Shown here: one piece after another, positions 18,099 to 27,214 of the stretch
How positions within the stretch are numbered: the first letter of the stretch is position 1
Layout: each line of letters opens with the position of its first letter
Assembly (NCBI GenBank): GCA_020722685.1
Contig: DYKH01000023.1
Span: forward strand, 1 to 51,055
Direction of reading: 5' to 3'
From: Caldithrix sp.
GTDB taxonomy: Bacteria; KSB1; UBA2214; DYKH01
DNA length: 51,055 nucleotides
Made by a program: the position numbers and the translations under genes
The notes under the pieces: model-generated
The model's database searches: none
The model's input: only the letters and a program-made list of their open reading frames with translations
What the model was told of the DNA's origin: nothing

Positions 18099-19265
18099 CT
18101 ATTCTTGACTTGCTTTTTCAAAAACGACATATTCACCCTCCTGCATTAGCAATTCTTGCGCGCCATTCTTGTAGCCCAAAGTGACCGATTTGACGGCCAC
18201 TCGCGGTTGTGCGGCAGGAATGTAAATCCGATCCAGATGGACGACGGCCTTGGGAGAGGAAAACTGTGGCGGACCGACAATGCCGCCAAAGTGGTCGCTA
18301 CGGCCAAAAGCGACGTGTAGTCCCAACTTTTCATCCAGCAACATCTCGCCGATGGGCTGAAGGCCAAATCCGGCCAAAACCCCAAAGCCCAACTCGGCGA
18401 TGTTGCTGTATGCCGGCTCGGAGTGAATGAGAGCTGCTTCCCTGCGGCTTGCGTCTCCTGTACTGATCACTTCTGCGGCGCGATTCTGCTCTATCGCGTA
18501 CAAAACAATCTCCTCGCCAAATTGCACTGGGAGGATTCCGTTGGTCTCGCTACGTTCGTCCAGCTCACCTTCGTAAGGCACGATATAAGCCTCGCCACTG
18601 GGCAAGTTACCGGCCGTGCCGGCCTCCGCAAAGCGCCCGCTACTGGCATGAGCCGAGCGAAAACGCAGGTCGAATTTCATCTCGAGCTCTTCTGCATCGT
18701 CCACAACGAAAACAACTGCAGCGGCCTCTGCCCGATCCAGCTTGTCCTTGAGCACCCAAACCCGATGATTGACCTGATCATAGTCAATCCGTAAGGCGGG
18801 GATCATTTTGGCGGAAAATCCCGGCATGGTGGCAGCGCGAAAGCCGTACTTTTGCGCCGCAATCTTTAACGGCGCCGTGGTCGAGTACTCGGTTGGCGCC
18901 CAAAAAAGCTGGAAGGCAGTAAAGACTTGCCTGAATGAAACGGATTCTCCCCACGTCGGCAAGTCCGTAGCAACCGGCGGCAGGTCGCCCGTAATCCTGA
19001 AGGCCTGCTCAGGCAAATCGGCATTATTGGAACCGACATTGGCATAAGCGAATAGATCAACCCGTTCGAGCTGCAGTTCGGCCACAGCGCTTTTCAGGGT
19101 CGAAGCCCAGGTCGTAGCGAGGCTTCTACGTTCCGCCCAATCAGGATTGTCCTCTGCCGCGTTTTGCGGAAGATCGACTAAAACAGCCAGTGCCCGGTCA
19201 TTCGGAAGCCGGGGAAAAACAAATGGGATCAGCTTGATCAATTCTGTTCGGTCCATATTTTCCAT
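18099..19265 (-). CDS. M29-like metalloaminopeptidase family protein
   Basis: The 388-residue protein resembles the M29 leucyl aminopeptidase fold, which also contains dihydroxypyridine dioxygenase-like enzymes. Key stretches are GNLPSGEAYIVPYEGE (about 210-225, putative metal-ligand glutamates), HVAFGRSDHFGG (about 316-327) and VVHLDRIYIP (about 339-348, a His-x-Asp). These match the order of M29 metal ligands, but the N-terminal half is divergent, so peptidase activity is an inference. I chose the ATG at 19265 because AGG lies seven bases upstream and the product starts normally. An ATG at 19373 would add 36 residues resembling translated spacer. It faces the transketolase-like gene across a long divergent spacer. 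Confidence 0.65.
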   Translation of the reverse strand: MENMDRTELIKLIPFVFPRLPNDRALAVLVDLPQNAAEDNPDWAERRSLATTWASTLKSAVAELQLERVDLFAYANVGSNNADLPEQAFRITGDLPPVATDLPTWGESVSFRQVFTAFQLFWAPTEYSTTAPLKIAAQKYGFRAATMPGFSAKMIPALRIDYDQVNHRVWVLKDKLDRAEAAAVVFVVDDAEELEMKFDLRFRSAHASSGRFAEAGTAGNLPSGEAYIVPYEGELDERSETNGILPVQFGEEIVLYAIEQNRAAEVISTGDASRREAALIHSEPAYSNIAELGFGVLAGFGLQPIGEMLLDEKLGLHVAFGRSDHFGGIVGPPQFSSPKAVVHLDRIYIPAAQPRVAVKSVTLGYKNGAQELLMQEGEYVVFEKASQE

Positions 19266-19696
19266 CAGTCCGCCTGAAATTTGGTCTATCATAGTTGTGG
19301 AGCTTGCCGCAACCAAAGCCAACAACAATTGGCAATTGACGGCAAAAAACGCCAATGTGAAATTAGCGCACATTCACGCGAATTGGCGATTGAAAAAATC
19401 TTCAAAAGCATGAGAGTTTTTCAGAGATATACTATAATTCAGTTTGTTGCTAACGTTCAAACATAGCTTGGTGAACCCTCAAAAGCAAGATTTTTTTCAA
19501 AAGCGCAGAAATATTTTTCGCACTTTCTCCGCTCTGCCTGTAAAGTATAGCAACAAAAATGAGGTGGTCGCAGCGATTTTGGGCACACTTCACGCACTGC
19601 TCGCTTTGAGCTTGATTTCGCTGCGGCGCTATTTAACGTCAACCTCGCCTTGAATGGGGACCAACCCTTCCCTTGCATGTCCCACTCTGTCGATAA

Positions 19697-19769
19697 AAAC
19701 CTGCGGTTACCTAAGACCAAACGGAACCGCAAATACTCCGTTTCTACTCAGAGCAACCTCCGCAGGTTT
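19697..19769. repeat. Inverted repeat AAACCTGCGG ... CCGCAGGTTT
   Basis: Perfect 10-bp arms (19697-19706 and 19760-19769) separated by 53 bases. The arm sequence resembles the palindromes at 33466-33497, 33744-33820 and 24477-24519 (CCTG[CT]GGG-like ends), suggesting a dispersed family. Confidence 0.5.
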
Positions 19770-19836
19770 ACTCGGGCAGGGTTTTCGTCTAGTACAATCG
19801 AAGAAGTAATACCTCACTCATGGGTGGGTAATCTCC

Positions 19837-19857
19837 TTCCCAAATTTAGTTTGGGAA
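19837..19857. repeat. Palindrome TTCCCAAA-tttag-TTTGGGAA
   Basis: A perfect 8-bp inverted repeat with a five-base loop. It shares its core with the longer palindrome at 31779-31811, so both belong to one dispersed family. Confidence 0.6.
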
Positions 19858-20050
19858 AAAGAATGCCTCACTTGCGCCTTGTAAGTGAGCTATCATTCGA
19901 AGAACCTAAAATCCCTTGATTTTTAGAACCAAAGTTCTATTTTGAGGGCGCAAAAAGAAGGCAAGCTGCGACCGGGGAAGCCTTAATAGATAGCGGATAC
20001 CGCCAACCTTCGGGGGCGGAGCGATCATTGACTGTAGGGTGTAGGTCGGC

Positions 20051-20079
20051 TTGACGCGTCGCACCCTGTCTACTCTATT
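20051..20079 (+). promoter_or_regulatory. Weak candidate promoter for the transketolase-like gene
   Basis: TTGACG (20051-20056) and TCTATT (20074-20079) are separated by 17 bases and would start transcription a few bases before the GGAGG of the gene. The block also lies in a degenerate inverted repeat (GTAGGGTG ... CACCCTGTCTAC). FCB promoters may follow another consensus, so this is tentative. Confidence 0.25.
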
Positions 20080-20100
20080 CGACCGGATTTTGGAGGAACT

Positions 20101-22458
20101 ATGCCAAGTAGCAATACCATCGAACAAAGATATCAAGAATTAGAATCGCATTTCTCCTATTGGGAAGAATTGAAAGACATGGTCGACCAGTGCATTGATT
20201 TCATGTTGAACCTCCGCCAAAGCGGGCATCCCGGCGGCTCGCGCTCCAAGGTGCATATACTGCTGACCCTGCTTTTGAGCGGCGCTATGCGCTGGGACAT
20301 TCGCAATCCGCAGACGCCGTTCGGAGATCGTTTTGTCTTGGTAGCCGGACATACCAATCCGGTGGTCTATGCAATCTTGGCGGTCTTGAATGAAGCCTTA
20401 CGGCGCAAATACCAAAAAACGGGCGATGAGAAATATCTGGTCCCGGACGCCGAGCACCGGCAATTGACCTTTGAAGACTTGCTCACTTTGCGCCGCCACG
20501 GCGGGCTGCCCGGCCATGCCGAAATGGAAGGCAAGACCCTGTTCTTCAAATTTAACACCGGGCCGTCCGGACACGGCTCCCCGGCAGCAGCGGGTCAAGC
20601 ACTGGCGCTCAAGATGGCCGGGGCCGGGGATGTGCGCGTTTTCGCTGTCGAGGGCGAAGGCGGGCTAACAGCCGGAGCCATTCATGAAACCATGAACTCT
20701 GCTTACGGCTTGGGGTTGGACAATCTACACTATTTGCTCGATTGGAACAATTTCGGCATCGACAACACCCCCATCGCCTCGGTGGTCTACGGAACCCCCA
20801 AGGACTGGTTCGGCGCCCACGGCTGGCGGGTCGTCGGCACCGAAAACGGCATGGAATGGCCGGACGTCACCAAGACCGTTTTGGAATCGGTTTTCGGGGA
20901 CAAGCCGAAAAACATCCCCAATGTCGCCTTTTTCAAGACGCGCAAGGGACGCGGCTATGGCGTCTATGACAACAAGTCTCACGGCGCACCCCATGCGCCG
21001 ATGAATAGCGACCTGTTTTGGGAAACCAAGAAGGCTTTTGCGGAAAAGTACGGAGTGACTTTTCAGGGCTTCGGCCTACCCGCTCCTGATACAGCCGAAG
21101 AAAAGAAAGCGCAGACCAGGGCGAATTTAGAGTTGGTCATGTCTCTTTATGACCGGCACCCTGCTCTGTTGGATTATACCGCCGACCGGCTTCTCGAAGT
21201 GGCTGGTATGATTCCCAGTTTGCGCTCCAACATTACCATCGATTGCGGCATCGACATCAGCAAAGATCCGGACCTTTTTGACTATAGCAAATACCCGCCA
21301 GAGATGTTTGCCAAGCCCGGGGAAAAGGTAGCCAATCGCAACGGCTTGGCCAAATTTGGCGCCTTCGTCAATGCCGTCGCCAAGAAGAAGTATGGCCGGC
21401 CACTGTTCGTCGTCATGTCGGCGGACTTGGCGGAATCCACCAACATCGCCGGCTTTGCCAAAGATTGGGGCGAGATCAAAGGCTTTGGCGTTTATGATCG
21501 GAATTCCAATCTTACGGGCGCATTGCTGCCGCAGGAGATCACGGAGTTCACCAATTCCGGCATCTGCGCCGGTATCGCCTCCACTAACTTTGCAGCCAAT
21601 CCCTTTGAAAATTTTTGCGGCTTCTTCGCCGCTTGCTCAACCTATGGTTCATTCTCTTATCTGAAATACGGCCCCATGCGGCTGTTTAGCCAGTTGTCAC
21701 AGGACAGCCAGATCAAGACCGGCAAGGTGCTGTGGATTGCCGGCCATTCCGGCCCCGAAACCGCCGACGACTCGCGAACGCATTTTGGCATTTTCGCCCC
21801 GGGGGTCACCGAGCTGTTCCCCAAAGGCCAAATCATCAATCTCTATCCCTGGGAGCACAATGAGGTGCCGGTGATGTTGGCCGCAGCGCTGCAAACGGAC
21901 GTGCCCATCATCGCCCTACATTTGACGCGGCCGGCCATCGAACTGCCCGATCGCGCCAAGCTGGGCATCGACTCGCACTTTGCAGCAGCCAAGGGTGCTT
22001 ATCTTATTCGTGATTATGATCCGGCGCTGCCCAAGATGGGTACCATCTTTGTGCAAGGCACCAGCACCACACTCAACGTAATTCGCTTATTGCCTCGCCT
22101 GCGAGAAGCCAAGCTGAACGTCAAGCTGATCGCCGCGGTAAGTCATGAGCTATTCTATTTGCAGTCGAAAGAATACCGCCACAGTTTGGTTTCCGAGGCG
22201 GATTGGGTGGACTCGACGGTCATCACCAATGGAACGCGGCGCAACATGCACAATTGGATTGCCCACCAGTTCTCCGAGGATTACGCCATGTCCTCGGATT
22301 GGGACAACCGCTGGCGCACCGGCGGCACGGTGGATGAAGTGGTCGAAGAGGCGCACTTATCGCCAGAATGGCTTTTCAAAGGAATCGAAAAGTTTGTTAA
22401 CGAAAGAGAACAGCGTTTGGGTCGGCTGCGACAAGCTATTTCCTCCGCGTTGGATTGA
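20101..22458 (+). CDS. Divergent transketolase-like thiamine-diphosphate enzyme
   Basis: Canonical transketolase moves two-carbon units between sugar phosphates. The 785-residue protein keeps the domain order: QSGHPGGSRS (about 40), RFVLVAGHTNPVVYA, TGPSGHGSPAAAGQA (about 157), the ThDP/metal motif VEGEGGLTAGAIHE ending in DWNNFGID (about 183-220), a pyrimidine domain, and a C-terminal domain. It is about 120 residues longer than typical transketolases. Two positions are unusual. The GDG of the metal motif is GEG, and where canonical enzymes have the ThDP-activating glutamate (GVREFGM-like) this one has GICAGIA (nt 21559-21579). It may therefore be an altered or non-transketolase ThDP enzyme. 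GGAGG lies four bases before the ATG. The gene stands alone. Confidence 0.75.
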   Translation: MPSSNTIEQRYQELESHFSYWEELKDMVDQCIDFMLNLRQSGHPGGSRSKVHILLTLLLSGAMRWDIRNPQTPFGDRFVLVAGHTNPVVYAILAVLNEALRRKYQKTGDEKYLVPDAEHRQLTFEDLLTLRRHGGLPGHAEMEGKTLFFKFNTGPSGHGSPAAAGQALALKMAGAGDVRVFAVEGEGGLTAGAIHETMNSAYGLGLDNLHYLLDWNNFGIDNTPIASVVYGTPKDWFGAHGWRVVGTENGMEWPDVTKTVLESVFGDKPKNIPNVAFFKTRKGRGYGVYDNKSHGAPHAPMNSDLFWETKKAFAEKYGVTFQGFGLPAPDTAEEKKAQTRANLELVMSLYDRHPALLDYTADRLLEVAGMIPSLRSNITIDCGIDISKDPDLFDYSKYPPEMFAKPGEKVANRNGLAKFGAFVNAVAKKKYGRPLFVVMSADLAESTNIAGFAKDWGEIKGFGVYDRNSNLTGALLPQEITEFTNSGICAGIASTNFAANPFENFCGFFAACSTYGSFSYLKYGPMRLFSQLSQDSQIKTGKVLWIAGHSGPETADDSRTHFGIFAPGVTELFPKGQIINLYPWEHNEVPVMLAAALQTDVPIIALHLTRPAIELPDRAKLGIDSHFAAAKGAYLIRDYDPALPKMGTIFVQGTSTTLNVIRLLPRLREAKLNVKLIAAVSHELFYLQSKEYRHSLVSEADWVDSTVITNGTRRNMHNWIAHQFSEDYAMSSDWDNRWRTGGTVDEVVEEAHLSPEWLFKGIEKFVNEREQRLGRLRQAISSALD

Positions 22459-22471
22459 CCCATCCAATTGA

Positions 22472-22539
22472 CAATTGAACGTTGACCGTTGAACGTTGAC
22501 TATTGATCTCTTTGAATGGTCAATTGTCAACGTTCAATT
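22472..22539. repeat. TTGAACGTTGAC direct and inverted repeats
   Basis: AATTGAACGTTGAC (22473-22486) recurs in part directly (TTGAACGTTGAC at about 22489-22500) and as the perfect inverse GTCAACGTTCAATT (22526-22539). It lies just after the transketolase-like gene and could form a 14-bp stem. There is no T-tract, so it is not a typical terminator. Confidence 0.55.
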
Positions 22540-22666
22540 TTCAATGGTCCATCTAATCACAGAAGCCCGCAAGGAAAACTCGGGGCCTCTGCTTGTTATC
22601 TCGGCATCGAGAAAGCCTCTTAAGATACTTCCGAGTCTGCCGAGGGTAACCACGGAAGCAAGTCTC

Positions 22667-23359
22667 TTAATGCACCAGCGTCATCTTTTTCGTAAGCGAC
22701 AACTCCCCTGCTTGCAAACGGTAAATGTAAACGCCGCTCGGCAGCGGTTGACCCTGATCGTCTCTCCCATCCTAGAGCGCGCGATAGCAACCCGCCGCCT
22801 GCGATCCCTGCACCAGTGTCTTCACCTCTTATTAACCCAGAATCGAGATCACCTACAGGAGGACGTATTTTGATACAGGCAAAGAGTACTGTATCTCCGT
22901 GCTCGGATTGGGGGGATTGGGATAGTTCTGCTCCAGCCTGAGCTCGTTGGGAAAATCCGCCTCCGCACTTTCACCAGAGGATGGATTCCAACTGAGCGCA
23001 ACGGAATTGCCGTTCACCACCGAATTCAGATTGCCAGGCGCCACAGGCACAGTGTTGAAGAAACCACCATCGTTGCGATAGATTTTTGCGCTCTACTGAC
23101 TTCCAGTGTGCCCAGTCAGCAGGATATCGAGGTCGCCGTCGTTGTCATAGTCACCCCAGGTCAGTGAACTGTGGTCGACCCCGGTCAGACCCATGCTCAC
23201 CAAGTTGGTGAATTGACACAGGGCCGCGCCCGGCGCCGCCAAAAGAATTCCCGCGCCTCCTTGCCAGCACCAAAACCAAGGCGCATGTGGAAAAGGGAGT
23301 TTGCTCCGACTGTTCTGGTGTTCACACGAACCTCCTATCTTAAGGGTTCGTTCTGTCAA
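22667..23359 (-). pseudogene. Decayed FG-GAP/VCBS secreted protein with C-terminal sorting tail
   Basis: Several frames on the minus strand together spell one broken protein. The first part (from about 23240) reads NLVSMGLTGVDHSS then TWGDYDNDGDLDILLTG, a calcium-binding FG-GAP/VCBS repeat. After an in-frame TAG it continues SAKIYRNDGGFFNTV, then an FN3-like start NSVVNGNSVALSWNPSSG. It jumps straight to LRLEQNYPNPPNPSTEIQYS, the start of a Por/type IX-like sorting domain. After stops and a frameshift the final strands reappear as DGRDDQGQPLPSGVYIY and LSLTKKMTLVH before a TAA at 22667-22669. The missing FN3 body shows an internal deletion. The intact relative of this tail is in the protein at 25999-27063. 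Confidence 0.8.
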
Positions 23360-23774
23360 AAATTATCACGAGAGTCCAAAGACAACTTCACTACCATTTG
23401 GTGCTTACCCACAGTTCAATTTATCTCCCCCCCACACGTGGCCAAATCAACAGAGTCTCAAATCCGACTGCAAAATCAGCATCCTGATTGCAAATATTCA
23501 AAGTTTGCTGTGACCGCACTCCTGCAAAAGACCCGATTCGATTGTTCCTAAAGCGCTTGTTGCCCAACTCTTGCCCATGCCTTAAAAACGCCCCTGCATC
23601 AATTGATGCTCGTCATAGATTAGTTTCGGACGACGTCTTTCATATCCCCCCCGCCTTTCATAAAACCTTTGACAGTACCACATTCTGCCGTGTCATAAGC
23701 CCCGATTTTCCTTTTGAATTTTTCATTCTTAATGGCTTTTCAATACCACTGCGGGTGTTAGGTTAATTCCTACA

Positions 23775-23800
23775 GCCTGATGGCCTATAGCCATTTAGGC
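23775..23800. repeat. Palindrome GCCTGATGGC ... GCCATTTAGGC
   Basis: Ten- to eleven-base arms with one mismatch and a bulge around a five-base loop, in the gene-poor stretch. Confidence 0.45.
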
Positions 23801-24415
23801 TGAAGGCTCTGGGACACAGAAGCAACACTTGGGACGTAATTGTCCAAGCCTTGGCGGAAGAATTGTCCAGAATGAAGCCAGGCCGCATTTTCAGCGGCTT
23901 TTGCAGCGTCCGCCAACCGGCCTTAAAATCAAGCTGTTAACAAACAGGCAAGCACTCGGCCTGTCGCATTCGGGTAACACAAAAGTGATAGACGGTGATA
24001 TTTTTTTATGGCACACTCTCTGCTAAGGCTTTCCGTGAAAGAAATAGCTCGACAGAAACGGTCGCCAAGCAGACTCGCCCAAGTCATCAAGCTTGGCGGC
24101 GCAAGGGTCACGGCAAGGAGAACAAAGACGAATGGCAGCTCCGGAAGGCTCATGGAACGGCCCCGCAGACATTCCCATTCCCGTTGTACCTCCTTCCATT
24201 TTTGCAAACATCATGTAATTGATTCGATTCCCGAGGTGAAGGCTTGTGCAAGCAACCAACAAGCTGCTCCATCTTGAGTTGTTTGACATGATAGCGATTT
24301 TTCTCCGAGGGAAATTCCCGCAAGGAACCAGGGATCTTCATTTGGAGTCCGGCATGAGTCGGCGGATCGATGCCGGCAAAGGTTCTTGCATGTTCTGGTG
24401 AGGATTTCCCTACAC

Positions 24416-24454
24416 GTCTGTCGGGGTCTCTGCCGCGGCGGAACCCCGACAGAC
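24416..24454. repeat. Strong hairpin GTCTGTCGGGGT ... ACCCCGACAGAC
   Basis: Perfect 12-bp GC-rich arms (24416-24427 and 24443-24454) with a 15-base loop that contains a second small palindrome, CCGCGG. There is no T-tract on either side. Confidence 0.65.
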
Positions 24455-24476
24455 TGGGTGGCCTCACACTCTAAAA

Positions 24477-24519
24477 CCTGTGGGAAGCTTCTTGTTACGA
24501 AATGGTAGACTCCCACAGG
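24477..24519. repeat. Inverted repeat CCTGTGGGA ... TCCCACAGG
   Basis: Perfect 9-bp arms separated by 25 bases. It resembles the CCTGCGGGAGATT element at 33744-33820. Confidence 0.5.
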
Positions 24520-24669
24520 CTTTGCACGCGGACAGGCCAATTCAATAGCTAAGAATTGCCTGCCCAGATGCTGTGGAGTCGAATTAAAGACATGATGCAA
24601 AAATCTATCAAGCGCAACAAGCATAGCAACCAAAGCATCACACCTTGGCAAAGCAAAAGGAGTATCTGC

Positions 24670-25956
24670 ATGATTAGCATTCACAGGATCCTGCTGAAGC
24701 GGTGCGGCCGATCTAACATCTCAAATTTGTCCACCACTGGGAAAAGCATCATCCGGATGCTCCCTGTCTTCTTTACCCTAACCCTCTTTTCGACTTCCTT
24801 TGCCGCAGCCTTGTTGGTCAGTTGGGATGCCAATAGCGAATCGGACTTGGCTGGCTACAAGCTTTACTACGGCGTCGAACAAGCCAATTATACCGAGTCG
24901 GTCGACGTAGGCATCACCACCTCCTACATCGTAGAGAACCTGACCGAAGGGCAGACATACTATTTCGTGCTTACGGCCTATGACCGCACCGGCAACGAGA
25001 GCGCACCCTCGGACGAAGTGAGCGCCACCGTCGTCGGCCCCCAAACTCTGGCTACCGCCTCGCCGGAAGGCGTGACCATCCAATGGTCGCCCATCTCCGG
25101 GGCGGATTCCTATCAGGTCTACAAGAACGCGAGTCCCTACGCCCATGCGGATACTTTGGTTGCAACCGTGTCTGAAAATACTTATCTGGATACCGAACAT
25201 CCGCGAACGAAGGGAGCCGGCAGCTACTACACGGTGAAAGCGTTCTCCGGCGGTACTGAGTTGTATACTTTTGACCGCTTGGGGGTGTTCAACGTCCCCC
25301 TTGACAAGGGCAGAAATCTGGTCTCTTTGCCTCTGGTGCCAAAGGACTCTTCCATTACCAGTGTCCTTGGCAGCCAATTGACTGGGAGTACCAACGCCAT
25401 TTCTTCGGACTTGGTTCTGGTATGGACCGGCAGCGAGTATGAAACGGCCTGGCTGGTGGAAGGCACTAACAGCCCTTACGAAGGCAAATGGGTCACTCAG
25501 TCCGGGGATCGCGAATCACCTTTGGTGCTCACTCCGGACATGTCCTTTTGGATCGTCATCCGCAACAATCACGCGGATTCGATCCTAATGGTCACCGGCT
25601 CTATTTCTTCGGGGCCGTCCAGGTCGAAGACACTGGCAAGAGGACAAAACTTTCTTGGCTGCCCGTACCCCGTGGCCATGTCCTTGGAGCAAAGCGAGCT
25701 GGCTCAGGACGGCGTGGTGATCGGCAGCTCGTTTAGCGCCGGCTCGGACCAACTGCGCAAATGGACCGGCAGCGGCTGGGAAATCGCCTGGTTGGTCGCC
25801 GGCACCGGCACCGCCTGGGACGGCAAGTGGATGAATGGAGCGGGCACGGAAATCTCGACCATGCAGTTCGAGCCGGGAAAAGGCTATCTCTTGTTCATCA
25901 AACACGATAATCCGAATAAGGAATGGACCATTCCCAATCCCGATCCAAATCTGTAA
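24670..25956 (+). CDS. Secreted FN3 protein with a duplicated C-terminal module
   Basis: A 428-residue exported protein. The N-terminus has basic residues, then the hydrophobic stretch MLPVFFTLTLFSTSFAAA, a likely signal peptide. Two fibronectin type III domains follow: VSWDANSESDLAGYKLYYG through PSDEVSATVV, and VTIQWSPISGADSYQVYK onward. The last 200 residues are two copies of one module of about 95 residues, each with WTGSxxExAWLVxGT then GKW. I know no family for this module. The start at 24670 has AAGGAG seven bases upstream; an upstream in-frame ATG at 24556 would place 38 odd residues before it. The next gene starts 42 bases downstream, so the two are likely co-transcribed. Being secreted and next to polysaccharide genes, it may bind the cell surface or matrix. 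Confidence 0.75.
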   Translation: MISIHRILLKRCGRSNISNLSTTGKSIIRMLPVFFTLTLFSTSFAAALLVSWDANSESDLAGYKLYYGVEQANYTESVDVGITTSYIVENLTEGQTYYFVLTAYDRTGNESAPSDEVSATVVGPQTLATASPEGVTIQWSPISGADSYQVYKNASPYAHADTLVATVSENTYLDTEHPRTKGAGSYYTVKAFSGGTELYTFDRLGVFNVPLDKGRNLVSLPLVPKDSSITSVLGSQLTGSTNAISSDLVLVWTGSEYETAWLVEGTNSPYEGKWVTQSGDRESPLVLTPDMSFWIVIRNNHADSILMVTGSISSGPSRSKTLARGQNFLGCPYPVAMSLEQSELAQDGVVIGSSFSAGSDQLRKWTGSGWEIAWLVAGTGTAWDGKWMNGAGTEISTMQFEPGKGYLLFIKHDNPNKEWTIPNPDPNL

Positions 25957-25998
25957 ATAATGATAATCTCATTTGCAATAAAGCGAGGAGTTAGAACC

Positions 25999-27063
25999 AT
26001 GAAACGCATGATAGCAACGATCGTGACGGTCGGGTTAGCAACGTTGTGCATCTCAGGAGCAACGCAAGCCGGCACCTTAGAAGCCTATTCCAGCTCCGGC
26101 GTGAAAGACGCAGATAGCATCACATACTTGTTGGGGAATTCCAGCAGCGGAGATCTGATCCAGCTCATTTGGGTGGGAGCCAACGGCGTTCCGGATGAGG
26201 CGGACACTCTGGGCACCACCACCGGCGATGACTCTCTACTTGGCACAACTTACGTTGGCTACGGCTTTCCTTTCAATCCCGACGAAGGAAAGTTCGCCAA
26301 GACTTTTACGCATGATCTGCTTACTGCCGGCGCCTCGGTCTTTATTCGGGCGTGGAACGCTCCAACGGTCACCGGCATGGAAGACGCCTATGGTAATTCA
26401 TCGGTCTATCAATTAGAAAGCGATATGGACACTCACGACTTTGGCTCTTGGAACGTCGAACAAAGATATTTTGTGCCAGTGGAATTGACCCAGTTCACGG
26501 TGACCACTCATCGCGGCTATGTAACGCTGAATTGGACGACCCAGTCGGAAACCGAGAATCTGGGATTCCACATCTACCGCAGCGAAACCCCGAACGGGGA
26601 ACGGAAACAGATCACCGAGAAAATCATCAACGGTGCCATCAACTCCGAAGCGCGGCACGACTATCAATGGGAAGACCGAACTGCGCAGGAAAGAGTGACC
26701 TATTATTATTGGTTGGCTGACATCGCCACGGACGGCAGGGTAACCTTTCACGGCCCCAAAGAAGTGGTGACCATGGCTCGGCCAACGGCCTATCTCCTGG
26801 AACAAAATTATCCAAATCCCTTCAATCCGTCCACGACCATTCAGTACATGTTGAAGGAAGACGGCGTTGTGCAGCTCAGTATTTACAACGTTCGCGGCCA
26901 ATTGATTCGAGAGCTGGTCAACAGCCGGCAGCCATTGGGTGAGTATGCCGTCGAATGGGATGGTCGCGATCAAAACGGCGTGATTGTGCCTTCAGGCGCT
27001 TATCTCTATGCGATCGAAGTCAACGATTTCAAACACACCCGCAAAATGGCGCTCACAAAGTAG
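25999..27063 (+). CDS. Secreted protein with Por/type IX-like C-terminal sorting domain
   Basis: A 354-residue exported protein. It starts with the signal peptide MKRMIATIVTVGLATLCISG and continues with a beta-rich domain of unknown family (to about 155). A segment beginning PVELTQFTVTTHRGYVTLNW follows, a fibronectin-like region commonly placed before sorting tails. The end carries the sorting domain: LLEQNYPNPFNPSTTIQYML, VQLSIYNVRGQLIREL, VEWDGRDQNG and a final LTK. In FCB bacteria such tails direct outer-membrane export by the type IX system, but no por genes are visible here. The ATG at 25999 has GAGGAG eight bases upstream; the ATG at 25960 is less well placed. Confidence 0.85.
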   Translation: MKRMIATIVTVGLATLCISGATQAGTLEAYSSSGVKDADSITYLLGNSSSGDLIQLIWVGANGVPDEADTLGTTTGDDSLLGTTYVGYGFPFNPDEGKFAKTFTHDLLTAGASVFIRAWNAPTVTGMEDAYGNSSVYQLESDMDTHDFGSWNVEQRYFVPVELTQFTVTTHRGYVTLNWTTQSETENLGFHIYRSETPNGERKQITEKIINGAINSEARHDYQWEDRTAQERVTYYYWLADIATDGRVTFHGPKEVVTMARPTAYLLEQNYPNPFNPSTTIQYMLKEDGVVQLSIYNVRGQLIRELVNSRQPLGEYAVEWDGRDQNGVIVPSGAYLYAIEVNDFKHTRKMALTK

Positions 27064-27214
27064 GGCTCAAAGCAATGACCATTGAGATCATGCGACATAG
27101 TTCCCTCGAATTCTCTAATAAAGGAAATGAAGGGATGGGATCAGGACCGGCGCAAGTGGAAATTCCTGCTTGCAGCCTCGTCATAGCCGGTTCCTTCTTA
27201 ACCGAGGTACGTTT

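Larger units (their letters stand above)
19266..20100. other. Divergent spacer of about 835 bases with palindromes
   Basis: No convincing gene. It contains two palindromes, listed separately (19697-19769 and 19837-19857), and must hold the start signals of both flanking divergent genes. Confidence 0.5.
23360..24669. other. Gene-poor stretch of about 1.3 kb with palindromes
   Basis: No open frame here looks like a protein. It holds three palindromes (23775-23800, 24416-24454, 24477-24519). It probably contains the promoter of the plus-strand run that begins at 24670. Confidence 0.5.

Noticed and set aside
23360..24600. Insertion sequence or transposase remnant in the gene-poor stretch
   Set aside because: I found no transposase motif and no paired terminal inverted repeats around it; only small palindromes.
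24211..24684. Minus-strand frame of 157 codons before the FN3 gene
   Set aside because: Product is rich in Cys, Arg and Pro with no domain, and the region is full of palindromes.
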